A stretch of 38,534 nt of DNA from DATFLS01 sp964413425 (lineage in GTDB: Bacteria > Fidelibacterota > JAANXI01), in NCBI GenBank assembly GCA_964413425.1, contig CAYPST010000028.1, forward strand, positions 1 through 38,534. The letters run 5' to 3'. Each line of letters begins with the position of its first letter. Position 1 is the first letter of the stretch. The translations under genes and the position numbers were made by a program. The notes under the pieces are model-generated. The model did no database searches and was not told the DNA's origin. It saw only the letters and a list, made by a program, of their open reading frames with translations. Below are positions 6,184 to 14,017 of this stretch, in pieces.

Positions 6184-8562
6184 CTATTGTTCCGCATGGA
6201 ATTCCCACTGCCCCGGTTCCGCTTCAAATAAAACATAGTCGGCATTCTCGTCCAGAAAGGTGATCCCATTTATGGAATTCAGGGGTTGTCCGTTTCGCCA
6301 GATCTCGGTGTCATTTGCTGAAATGGAACGTACTTCCGGGAGCGATTGCTTTGGTATTCCCACCACTGCCTCGGTTGCTTCCGGCGAGTTCAGGTGTACG
6401 TCGAAGGTGTCCTGGTCTCTGCGGAGGCGGAGTGTGATATGTCCCTTGACCGAAGGAACAACCACGTCGACAATCCGAAGTGAACCCATCTGTGGCAGTA
6501 CATGGTAGCGTTTGTATGCGGGTGATTCCGGGGCAACACCGGCGACATACTGTGACAACATTGTGAGCGGTCCCCCGCTCCAGCCGTGATTGTAACTGCC
6601 GAAGCCGATATCCCAACCTTCCGGCAGCGTAGTGATGCCCATCTTCATCATCGGCTGGTAGCGCCTTTTAATCCGCCGGAGAGCATCCTCCGGATAGCCC
6701 ATAAGGAACAGCGCTTCCAGCACATATTTCTCCATGTAGGGACTGGCATGATATTCTTCGTTCAGCACTTTTCTGATGGCTTCCCAATATGTAGAATCTG
6801 CCAGACCGCTGATGACTGCCATGGCGTTCGCCCGATCGTCGGTCTCTCCTTCATAATCAGGTGATCGATATTCACTCCCGGTCCAGAACGTTCGGTTGAA
6901 CTGTTCGCGGATGGTCTCCATCTGCTGCTGGTAGGCAGGGATATCCCCGGGCAGACCGGCCAGCCTGGCCATTTTTACCGCCCCCTGCAATGCCAGATAA
7001 TACCAGGTATTGTACAGGATCGATTGATCTTTATGCTCGCCCCAGTCAATCCACTGCCATCCCCCTTCCCGTTCCGTCACCAGTCCGTCGTCATCCAGTT
7101 CCCAGACCGAGAGATAATCGCGCACGTGCGGATACGCCTCGCGAAGTGTGGCGGCATCCCCGGAGTGGAAATAGTAGGTCCAGAAGCCATATTCCCCGAC
7201 GCTGGCGAGCATCTGGAGGGGGAGCTCCCGGTCATAATTCCCGCTCGGAACCGGTGAAAAGATTGTATTATCCTCCCGCTGCCAGTAGACCAGCTCCAGG
7301 ATCCCCTTCTTCGCCAGGTTATGGCTCCGGGTATCGAGGGCGTAAAAGGCCTCGCCCAGTTCATTCACCGCATCGCCCCACCACTGGGCCCGTTCCCGGT
7401 CGGGGCAGTCCATATACGTTTCCCGCATGGTGATGTAGAGCGTGCGCTGCGCCCGCCGCCATAACTTATTAAAGAAGGGATCCTCGCAGATAAACTCCCC
7501 GACAAAGTCGGTATCGTACCCGGTTTCCCGGTATTTCAACGCCAGAATCCACACCCCTTCCGGAATGGCATAATGCACTTCATGGCCGTTTATCCAGGCC
7601 GGGAATTCGAACTCCTGCACGCCCTCTCCGGTGACATACTCATGCCGCAGGGAAGGCGCTGAACCCACCATATAGTTCTCGGTCCGGATATCAATGGTCA
7701 GTCCGGCCGGGGCATCGATCTTCAGGTAGGGAGAAACCATGGCATTATACGGCAATTCTGCGACAACAGCCACTCCATTGCTGGTGAGCGGAAACTCGTC
7801 GGCATTTTCATACTCAAGTAATCCGGAAGTTTTCCAGAGAGGAATAGGGCGCTCCCGGAGATGATGCCAGGGCCCGACGGGTGGTGTACCAAATTCCTGC
7901 GCCGCAGGCCAGGAAGAATCATCGTATCCCGGCTCGGTCCAGCCCGACAGCGCCTTCCTGGCATCGTAGCGGATATTCGATTCCGGAAGCCGGTAATTGG
8001 GATGCGGTGCATCGGTATCACCGAACGCCGGATGCCTTCTTGCTTTCCAGGTTTCGTCGCTGAGGAGTTCGGTTCCCCCGGCCTGCATCCGGAATACCAG
8101 TCCCGGCTGACCACTGTCTTTATGCGAAAATCCTTCCTTGCCAAAGTACCAGACCAATACTGCAATTGTGTTCTCACCCTTCCGGAGATGGGGCGCCAGA
8201 TCTACAGTATCGAAATAGGTATCTTCCGGGGTCGGACCGCGTTTGAGTTGCCCTTCGTACACGGCCAGATCCCCGTTTACCCATAACCAGTATTTGGAAT
8301 CCACTGCGATCTGAGTGGGTGCCTGGTCCGGTGTATCCGGAAGATTCACCGTCTTCCGGTAACACATCCAGGTATTCGGTTGGGCTTCCACTCCCGGCGG
8401 AGCAATCCAGCCGGCGTTCCATTCACTCGCAGATACTCCATGTGAGCTCGCGTGCGCCAGAATGGGATGAGACGCAAAGGCTCCCCACAGCAGGAGACAG
8501 AAGATGGATATCGTGAGAATCGACAGATTTGAAACGATCAATGGCTTGCGACAATTTCTCAT
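6184..8562 (-). CDS. GH78-like alpha-L-rhamnosidase, short divergent form
   Basis: This 792-residue protein has a long N-terminal signal segment, LTISIFCLLLWGAFASHPIL. It then has a rhamnosidase-type N domain with YWLWVNGDLAVYEGQLKRGP and NTIAVLVWYFG, a beta region, and an alpha barrel starting near residue 355. The acid motif is DCPDRERAQWWGDA from Asp385, making Glu390 the probable acid and Asp397 a substrate contact. TTLPEGW supplies Glu648 as the likely base, in place of the TLWE of classical members. It lacks the fibronectin-like domain of the long paralogues. The start has GGAG upstream, inside a small palindrome at 8569-8584. Related proteins are often annotated simply as alpha-L-rhamnosidase, but linkage and sugar (rhamnose or a look-alike) are not fixed by sequence. 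Confidence 0.82.
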   Translation of the reverse strand: MRNCRKPLIVSNLSILTISIFCLLLWGAFASHPILAHASSHGVSASEWNAGWIAPPGVEAQPNTWMCYRKTVNLPDTPDQAPTQIAVDSKYWLWVNGDLAVYEGQLKRGPTPEDTYFDTVDLAPHLRKGENTIAVLVWYFGKEGFSHKDSGQPGLVFRMQAGGTELLSDETWKARRHPAFGDTDAPHPNYRLPESNIRYDARKALSGWTEPGYDDSSWPAAQEFGTPPVGPWHHLRERPIPLWKTSGLLEYENADEFPLTSNGVAVVAELPYNAMVSPYLKIDAPAGLTIDIRTENYMVGSAPSLRHEYVTGEGVQEFEFPAWINGHEVHYAIPEGVWILALKYRETGYDTDFVGEFICEDPFFNKLWRRAQRTLYITMRETYMDCPDRERAQWWGDAVNELGEAFYALDTRSHNLAKKGILELVYWQREDNTIFSPVPSGNYDRELPLQMLASVGEYGFWTYYFHSGDAATLREAYPHVRDYLSVWELDDDGLVTEREGGWQWIDWGEHKDQSILYNTWYYLALQGAVKMARLAGLPGDIPAYQQQMETIREQFNRTFWTGSEYRSPDYEGETDDRANAMAVISGLADSTYWEAIRKVLNEEYHASPYMEKYVLEALFLMGYPEDALRRIKRRYQPMMKMGITTLPEGWDIGFGSYNHGWSGGPLTMLSQYVAGVAPESPAYKRYHVLPQMGSLRIVDVVVPSVKGHITLRLRRDQDTFDVHLNSPEATEAVVGIPKQSLPEVRSISANDTEIWRNGQPLNSINGITFLDENADYVLFEAEPGQWEFHAEQ

Positions 8563-8568
8563 ATCTAC

Positions 8569-8584
8569 TCCAGCATGTGCTGGA
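8569..8584. promoter_or_regulatory. palindrome over the ribosome site of the 6184-8562 gene
   Basis: TCCAGCA and TGCTGGA are perfect 7-base arms around a 2-base centre. On the minus strand the second arm contains the GGAG that precedes the ATG of the rhamnosidase-like gene. It could be an operator or an mRNA hairpin that hides the ribosome site. With no second copy elsewhere it may also be chance. Confidence 0.25.
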
Positions 8585-8698
8585 TACCATGGAAGTGATT
8601 GTAATCTAATCAGAAGCGGTCAGGCAATCACGTGGAAATATGGTATCAGATTTCTTTATTTTTCCCCAAAACAAGCACCGGGCTGCGAAGGAATAAAC

Positions 8699-10001
8699 CT
8701 ATACAGCTTCCGGCCACCACATTTTAATTTGTTCTCGCAGCTGGCGCACTCTATCCGGGTAATCGTCCGCCAGATTCACTGTTTCATTGGGATCATCTTC
8801 AAGATTGTACAGCTCCGGTCTGCCGGCAGGGATGTTCGGTTCGGCGGGCTGGATCAGCTTCCAGGGATCGGTGACCGTCCAGGTATGCTGGAGACTGGAT
8901 CGGGGGTCGTTGATGTCCACAGCGTCATGAGTGTAGTCTGCACCGAAGACAGTCTCTCTGGCAGCGACCGCCTCCCGGTCCAGCAAATCCACGCCCTGCA
9001 TCCCGGATGTGGGCTCCAGCCCGCAGGCATGAAGTGCGGTCACCGCGAGGTCAATACTGCTTGCCGGCAGATCTTCCTCCCTTCTCGGAGTCATGTGTCC
9101 CGGCCACCGGACCATAATGGGCGTACGGACGCCTCCCTCGTAGGGAGTCCGTTTGGAGCGGGGCGCATATCCCGAGGCGTCCGGCTGCTGAATCCACCCG
9201 TTATCACAAACGTAAAGCACCATCGTCTCGCCGGTTAATCCCTGCTCATCGAGATAAGAGAGCAGCTCGCCGCAGGTTTCGTCGAACCACTCGCACATGG
9301 CCCAGTAGCGCGCGATATGAATGGAATCGGTTTGATCCCGGTACTTTTTAAGGAGGCGTTCCGGTGGATCATGCGGTCGATGCGGCAGAAATGGTGCATA
9401 CCAGATGAAGAACGGCTGATCTCCGGCGTTTTCAATGAAATCATACATAGGCTGCATGGTCTCCCGGCCAATTCTCAGAGCTTCGTCGCCGTGGCGTCCC
9501 CCACGCTCCATGTCACCGTGGGTCATACCGGCGGTGAAGCCGCCCCGGCTGTAATGTCCCAACCACCACTTGCCAGTCTGGAAACTCACATAATTCCGCT
9601 GTTTTAACATCTGCGGAAGGGTGGGCACCTCGTCGATATGTGCAATCATCTCCCGCCGAAGCTGCTTTCGTTCCTCCGACCACTCCTGCACAGGATACCG
9701 GGGTCCCTCTCCCACCAGCGGGGGATCGTTGCTGGTGACCTTATGCTGGTGTGGATGCAGTCCGGTGACTATCGATGCCAGGGACGGACAGCACAGCGGC
9801 GCCGTCACATATCCCCGGGGATAGAGCACACTTTCTGAAGCCAGTTGATCCAGAGAGGGTGTCTGGATCACGTCGTGTCCCATGAATCCGTAATCACCCC
9901 AGGCCTGATCATCGGAGATGATCATGACAATGTTCGGATTGTCCGCGGGCCGGTCCGGCAGATTTCCACAGGCCGCCAGAGCCAGACCGCCGGACAGCAA
10001 C
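8699..10001 (-). CDS. S1-type sulfatase, N-terminus lost in the scaffold gap
   Basis: The visible 433 residues cover almost a full sulfatase of the alkaline-phosphatase superfamily, which removes sulfate esters. A leader end with LALAACGN, a good lipobox, runs directly into the gap, so the true start is missing. NIVMIISDDQAWGDYG supplies the metal-binding aspartates. The active-site segment is APLCCPSLASIVTGLHPHQH: the expected C-X-P-S-R becomes C-C-P-S-L, with Leu replacing the usual Arg. FQTGKWWLGHY and VLYVCDNGW, with Asp-Asn near the second metal site, are kept. The C-terminal subdomain ends LYNLEDDPNETVNL, the common sulfatase tail. A CRPSLA-type variant is known among sulfatases, so activity is still likely, but maturation of the Cys to formylglycine is less certain. 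Confidence 0.88.
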
Positions 10002-10101
10002 NNNNNNNNNNNNNNNNNNNNNNNNNNNNNNNNNNNNNNNNNNNNNNNNNNNNNNNNNNNNNNNNNNNNNNNNNNNNNNNNNNNNNNNNNNNNNNNNNNN
10101 N
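10002..10101. other. scaffold gap of 100 N
   Basis: Exactly 100 unknown bases, the conventional placeholder for a gap of unknown size. It removes the start of the sulfatase on its left and stops one base from unique or repeated sequence leading into element copy B on its right. Confidence 0.99.
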
Positions 10102-10108
10102 GTCAGTT

Positions 10109-10428
10109 GTCAATTGTTTGAAGTGAAAAGTGAGAAGGCAGAAGTGAGAAGCAAGGGCTGCCAACGGAAGGAGCAAGGAAGATTGTACGGTATCGGCATT
10201 AAACCTGATGCATGAAGGGAAAATTTGTTTACCCTGGCAACCAGATTACGACGAAATCCCCTGGACAATATGGTTGATGTCTTGCATCAAACAAAAAGCA
10301 GTATATTCAGTAACAGGTCCAAACAGCCTTCCATTTCTCACCAGAGGTCACTGTTGGCAAACGCCCCTGTGGGTGGAGGGCCGGAGCCTTTTCACTTCTC
10401 ACTTTTCACTTCTCACTTTTACCTTCTC
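10109..10428 (+). repeat. dispersed element, copy B (inverted partner of 5688-6020)
   Basis: The core (about 10149-10395) matches the reverse complement of copy A at roughly nine bases in ten. Purine-rich GTGAAAAGTGAGAAGG lies on its left and pyrimidine-rich CTTTTCACTTCTCACTTTT on its right. The 22-base left border (10109-10130) equals that of copy A in direct orientation. The rest of this spacer, 10429-10486, holds nothing I can name. The two copies enclose the 6184 and 8699 genes. Confidence 0.75.
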
Positions 10429-10486
10429 TATAGCGATGATACTCTTGTATTCTGGAACTTTTGCCACCCTGGATCACCTGCGGCGG

Positions 10487-11725
10487 TTATTTACCACACA
10501 CCTCCTTTATCGCCTGCAGATACCCCATACCGTGATGAACATCCGGTTCCAGGTAACTTCCTTCCGTCCATTCATTCCAGCAGTTGATGTTGAAAATCTT
10601 CGGCGCATCAGATCGCTGATTTAACCGGTGTGTGACAGCCAGCAGCGACTTCCGGAACTCTTCCGGGCTATTGTTTGATATGACCGGGGTGAAGGGATAT
10701 CCGGCGTTTATGAACCGATCCGACTGGACGGTCCGGGGACTGGAATCCCAGCCCATGGTGACATTCGGGAAGTAAGGAACATCGAATTTTTCCTCCACCT
10801 CTCGGTAATATTGTAGATACTGTTCCCGCACGTACCGGTAATCAGTCTGCGGGAAATCCTTCAGCGGAACGTGATGGATCCAGACATAGGAAGTGACACT
10901 GTCGAATCCCAACTCATTAATCAGGCGGTTCGGATCCACCGGCCTCTCTTCGCCCGGTAAGACCTGTCTTCCCCAGACCACCGCATTCAGATGCAGATCA
11001 TAAAATCCTGCCTTTCTGGTCCGGATACGAAAATCGTGCAGCGCTTTTTTCGTCCCCTCTACCCCGCCGAAGCTCTCCAGCAAATCGTTCAGGCTGTAGA
11101 TAGAAAAGTACGGCGACTCATTAATCAACCAGTACGAAGTATGAGAGAAATACTGTTCGATGACATAATTGGTGAGGGTGAGAAACGTGCCCGGACTCAC
11201 CGGACCGGGATAGAGATCAGGCGCCTCGGTATGCAGTTTGTGCGGATGAATATTCTGCCAGGTGTGGTTCGCCCACATGAGAGCGAACTTTATCCGATAG
11301 TGATTCCTGGCGTTCAGCAAGCCGTTTCGCAAACACCGCTGGAGAAACGGCCCGTTATCATACCAGTACCAGTCGAATATGAAGGCATCGAGGCCGTGCT
11401 CCATAGCAACATTGATTTTCATAGCCATTACCTCGGGATCCGATTCATCCGGATATCCCCACTGGGGCACCTTCGGCTGCTGATGCTCCGGAAATCGCGG
11501 AGTGGCATGCTTCACCAGTTCCCATTCCGTCCACCCTTTTCCATGCTCCGCCTCATTCCGGGGATCCACATGGTAATTGGGAAAGTAGTAACCGGCGACC
11601 TGGATATCTCCTCTGGAATTCTTCGGCCAGAGATTGGAGCGTTTCTGAACTCCCGGAAATACCGATGCCCCGAATCCGAGCGCCATACTGTGTTTCAAAA
11701 ATTCCCGCCGCGTCTGGTGTGGCAT
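10487..11725 (-). CDS. Tat-exported GH99-like (WbsX-type) protein
   Basis: This 412-residue protein begins with a Tat leader: TRREFLKHSMALGFGASVFP. The mature part carries the GH99-like pattern IQVAGYYFPNYHVDPRNEAE, GWTEWELVKHATPRFPEH, DAFIFDWYWYDNGPFLQ and a FALMWANHTW strand. It ends with KIFNINCWNEWTEGSYLEPD, where the paired acidic residues of NEWTEG are the likely catalytic or binding centre. Relatives include endo-alpha-mannosidase-like hydrolases and WbsX proteins of O-antigen loci. Here, next to sulfatases and rhamnosidases and with an export signal, a secreted glycosidase is the more likely role, perhaps cutting inside the chain. The ATG at 11725 has no obvious Shine-Dalgarno sequence. 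The substrate is unknown. Confidence 0.8.
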   Translation of the reverse strand: MPHQTRREFLKHSMALGFGASVFPGVQKRSNLWPKNSRGDIQVAGYYFPNYHVDPRNEAEHGKGWTEWELVKHATPRFPEHQQPKVPQWGYPDESDPEVMAMKINVAMEHGLDAFIFDWYWYDNGPFLQRCLRNGLLNARNHYRIKFALMWANHTWQNIHPHKLHTEAPDLYPGPVSPGTFLTLTNYVIEQYFSHTSYWLINESPYFSIYSLNDLLESFGGVEGTKKALHDFRIRTRKAGFYDLHLNAVVWGRQVLPGEERPVDPNRLINELGFDSVTSYVWIHHVPLKDFPQTDYRYVREQYLQYYREVEEKFDVPYFPNVTMGWDSSPRTVQSDRFINAGYPFTPVISNNSPEEFRKSLLAVTHRLNQRSDAPKIFNINCWNEWTEGSYLEPDVHHGMGYLQAIKEVCGK

Positions 11726-11795
11726 AACGATTATTTCATTCTGCTTTCTTGACGTGCTTCGCTTCAGTTACATAAAGTTTCACAAAGGCGAGTAT

Positions 11796-12320
11796 GAAGT
11801 GCTGGCAAGTGTTCACAAGTGCTGACAAAAAACAACTGGCAGATACTCAGAGTTTGTGAGCGCTTCGTCGCATCCCGGGGAGATTTCCTTCGAACCAAAA
11901 CTCTCACCCATATGTCCTGGGCCGGGAGATGTGGATTTTGAATATTGAAGTTTTGAGTATTGGGTATTGGAGTTTTGATTTCTTGGTCTTCCTCCCTTCT
12001 TGTTTTCTTGCTCTCTTTCATTCTTGCTTTCTTGGTTCCCCACCCCAGCGAGATACCATCTCGCACTACAATCCGCACCCACCTTTTCTGGGTGGGGAGG
12101 CAGGGATTTTGAATATTGGGTATTGGGTATTGGACATTGAGTATTGAGTCTTGGAGTTTTGATTCTTGATTTCTTGACATCTTGCCCTCTTGTATACTTG
12201 AGCTTGTCTAGTACTCCCTGTTCAACTCATAATCCGCCAATCGCTTCTCAGCTTAGACTGTACACCAGTTTTTTCTTGCCAGCACTTGTCAGCACTTGTT
12301 AGAACTTGCGAGTACTTCGT
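11796..12320. repeat. composite repeat with inverted ends and internal direct repeats
   Basis: The left end (11796-11833, with AAGTGCTGGCAAGTG and CAAGTGCTGACAAAAAAC) is matched in reverse complement by the right end (12267-12320, with GTTTTTTCTTGCCAGCACTT). Inside, two diverged direct copies (around 11870-11960 and 12040-12130) each run from a CCCCGG/CCCCAG segment through a CACCCA segment to GGATTTTGAATATTG. TTGAATATTGGGTATTGG words fill 11935-12200. The minus-strand open frame at 11764-12180 is a translation of these repeats, not a gene. The 609-base spacer 11726-12334 holds nothing else recognisable. Confidence 0.6.
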
Positions 12321-12334
12321 GCTACTCCTGTTTT

Positions 12335-13753
12335 TCACAATTTTTCCTTTTCGAGCCGCTCGATCATCTCGTCGCACCGCTGGCGGAGCTCCACCAGCAC
12401 GTCCTGGTACTCGTCCCGCCAGGCCAGATTTTCTGTTTCGTGCGGGTCCACGTGCAAATCGTACAATTCCTCCGAGTTCACCTGATTCCGGTAGCGCAGA
12501 TATTTCCATCGATGGGTCCGGACGCCCTCACTCTGGGGGATATCATGCCGTTCGAACAGATGCTCACAGAAGACATACTCCCGCCAGTTCACACTCTCAC
12601 CCGTCACCAGCGGCACCAGACTTCGTCCCTGCACGGCAGCCGGGATCTGCACTCCGGCAAGATCGAGCATAGTCGGCGAAAGATCGACATTCAATGCGAA
12701 GTCATCGAGCACACGACCCCTCCTGGATTCCGTCAATCCGGGATCGCAGATGATCAGCGGCACCCGGATGGAAAGATCGTACATATACCATTTCCCCGCG
12801 AACCCACGCTCTCCCAGGAAATAGCCGTTATCTCCCATCAGGATGATGACGGTATTCTCCGCCACTCCTGCGGTTTCCAGCGCCTCGCGGATTCGTCCGA
12901 TGGTTCTGTCAATCCCCGTCACCATCCGGTAGTAATCCTTCACCATCTCCTGATATTTGGCGGGAGTATCGAATTTCCAGTACCACCGGATGCGGTTCAG
13001 TGACTGCTTGAGATAGAGGGGCTGCGATTCGAAAAACTCCTTGCTTCCGGTAATCGGAGCGGGGATGACCACATCTCTGTAGAGATCCTCGCATTCCCGG
13101 GGCGGAATGTACTGTCTGGGATCGGTATCCTCCGCGTGGGGTGCGTTGTAGCTGACAGAAAGGCAGAAGGGTTGCCGTCCGGCGGAATCCCGGATAAACC
13201 GGATGGCTTCGTCCGCGATAATGTCGGTGAGATGCCGCTCTTTCCCGTTGATGGTTTTGAAATACGGATTCCGAAACAGCGGCCGGTACCAGTCGAACAT
13301 CCGGTCCTGGGAGCCTTCCGCTACATCCACACCGAACTTCCCCACAAATCCGGTGTGATATCCCGCCTGTCGCAGCTGCAGGGGATAACTGATGTCAATA
13401 TACGGTTTCGCCAGGGGAGGCGTACCGAACGTATTGCCGTGAGTTCGCTCATACATCCCGGTAAACGCACTGGCCCGGCTGGCCGCACAAATCGGCGTGG
13501 TCACAAACGCATAGTCGAAGCGGACACCTTCCGCTGCCAGCCGATCCATTTCCGGTGTCCGGATAATCGGATTTCCGGCACAGCCCATGGCATCCCACCG
13601 CTGATCATCGGTAAAGAGAAAAAGGAAGTTCGGTCGATGGGACGTCTGGCCGGCAGCCAAACCAGGTCGTAGAAAGGGGCTCATGGAGAGCACCCCGAAT
13701 CCGGCTGTTACTGAATGTAAGAATTCTCTGCGTGTGAGAACAGTACGAGTCAT
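12335..13753 (-). CDS. Tat-exported S1 sulfatase
   Basis: The 472-residue protein opens with a Tat leader, TRREFLHSVTAGFGVLSMSP. The sulfatase core follows with NFLFLFTDDQRWDAMGCAGN, whose Asp pair binds calcium. The formylglycine site is ICAASRASAFTGMYERTHG with Cys89, the C-X-A-X-R variant of the usual C-X-P-X-R. FVGKFGVD holds the conserved lysine, ILMGDNGYFLGERG the second metal Asp-Asn, and the tail ELYDLHVDPHETENL the C-terminal subdomain. It should hydrolyse sulfate esters from a secreted-phase glycan and needs a formylglycine-generating enzyme encoded elsewhere. GAGGA lies before the ATG. Neighbours on both sides are glycosidases, which fits removal of sulfate before rhamnose cleavage. 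Confidence 0.93.
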   Translation of the reverse strand: MTRTVLTRREFLHSVTAGFGVLSMSPFLRPGLAAGQTSHRPNFLFLFTDDQRWDAMGCAGNPIIRTPEMDRLAAEGVRFDYAFVTTPICAASRASAFTGMYERTHGNTFGTPPLAKPYIDISYPLQLRQAGYHTGFVGKFGVDVAEGSQDRMFDWYRPLFRNPYFKTINGKERHLTDIIADEAIRFIRDSAGRQPFCLSVSYNAPHAEDTDPRQYIPPRECEDLYRDVVIPAPITGSKEFFESQPLYLKQSLNRIRWYWKFDTPAKYQEMVKDYYRMVTGIDRTIGRIREALETAGVAENTVIILMGDNGYFLGERGFAGKWYMYDLSIRVPLIICDPGLTESRRGRVLDDFALNVDLSPTMLDLAGVQIPAAVQGRSLVPLVTGESVNWREYVFCEHLFERHDIPQSEGVRTHRWKYLRYRNQVNSEELYDLHVDPHETENLAWRDEYQDVLVELRQRCDEMIERLEKEKL

Positions 13754-13864
13754 GAGTTATCCTCGGTTTTGTTGATTGGGAGAAATCTTTCATTGATCAA
13801 GGATTTACGATTCATTCTTTTTCCAGATTCTCAGAATTACCCCAAATATCTTAGATTGACCTCC

Positions 13865-13982
13865 GCGCTGACAGCCCCTTTCAGGGGTGTTAGCGCTTAG
13901 ATCTCATAAGGTTCCCCTCAGAAAGTTTTATCGCTAACAGCGCTCATCCGCCCACTACCTACTCTTCCAGCGCTGTCAGCGA
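13865..13982. repeat. cluster of related hairpins (REP-like)
   Basis: One hairpin at 13865-13896 pairs GCGCTGACAGCCCCT with AGGGGTGTTAGCGC. A second pairs TCGCTAACAGCGCT (13931-13944) with AGCGCTGTCAGCGA (13969-13982), 14 bases with one wobble. All arms share the word CGCTGACAG or CGCTAACAG. They lie after the 14018-16315 gene and before the sulfatase. Transcription stop, mRNA stabiliser or repetitive extragenic palindrome are all possible; no T-run follows. Confidence 0.5.
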
Positions 13983-14017
13983 AATGCACCAATGTTTATA
14001 TCAGAGCTTCGCTGATT

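Noticed and set aside
10208..10624. Open frames in the repeat element (MHEGKICLPWQ and MFTLATRLRR), also present in copy A
   Set aside because: Two phases are open in both copies, and the translated sequences differ more than the DNA does, so there is no sign of selection on a protein; the frames run into the purine-rich ends and the neighbouring gene.
11764..12180. Minus-strand open frame of 138 codons
   Set aside because: It is a translation of the composite repeat, with the same IQNP-LP-Q--WVR pattern twice, and has no ribosome site.
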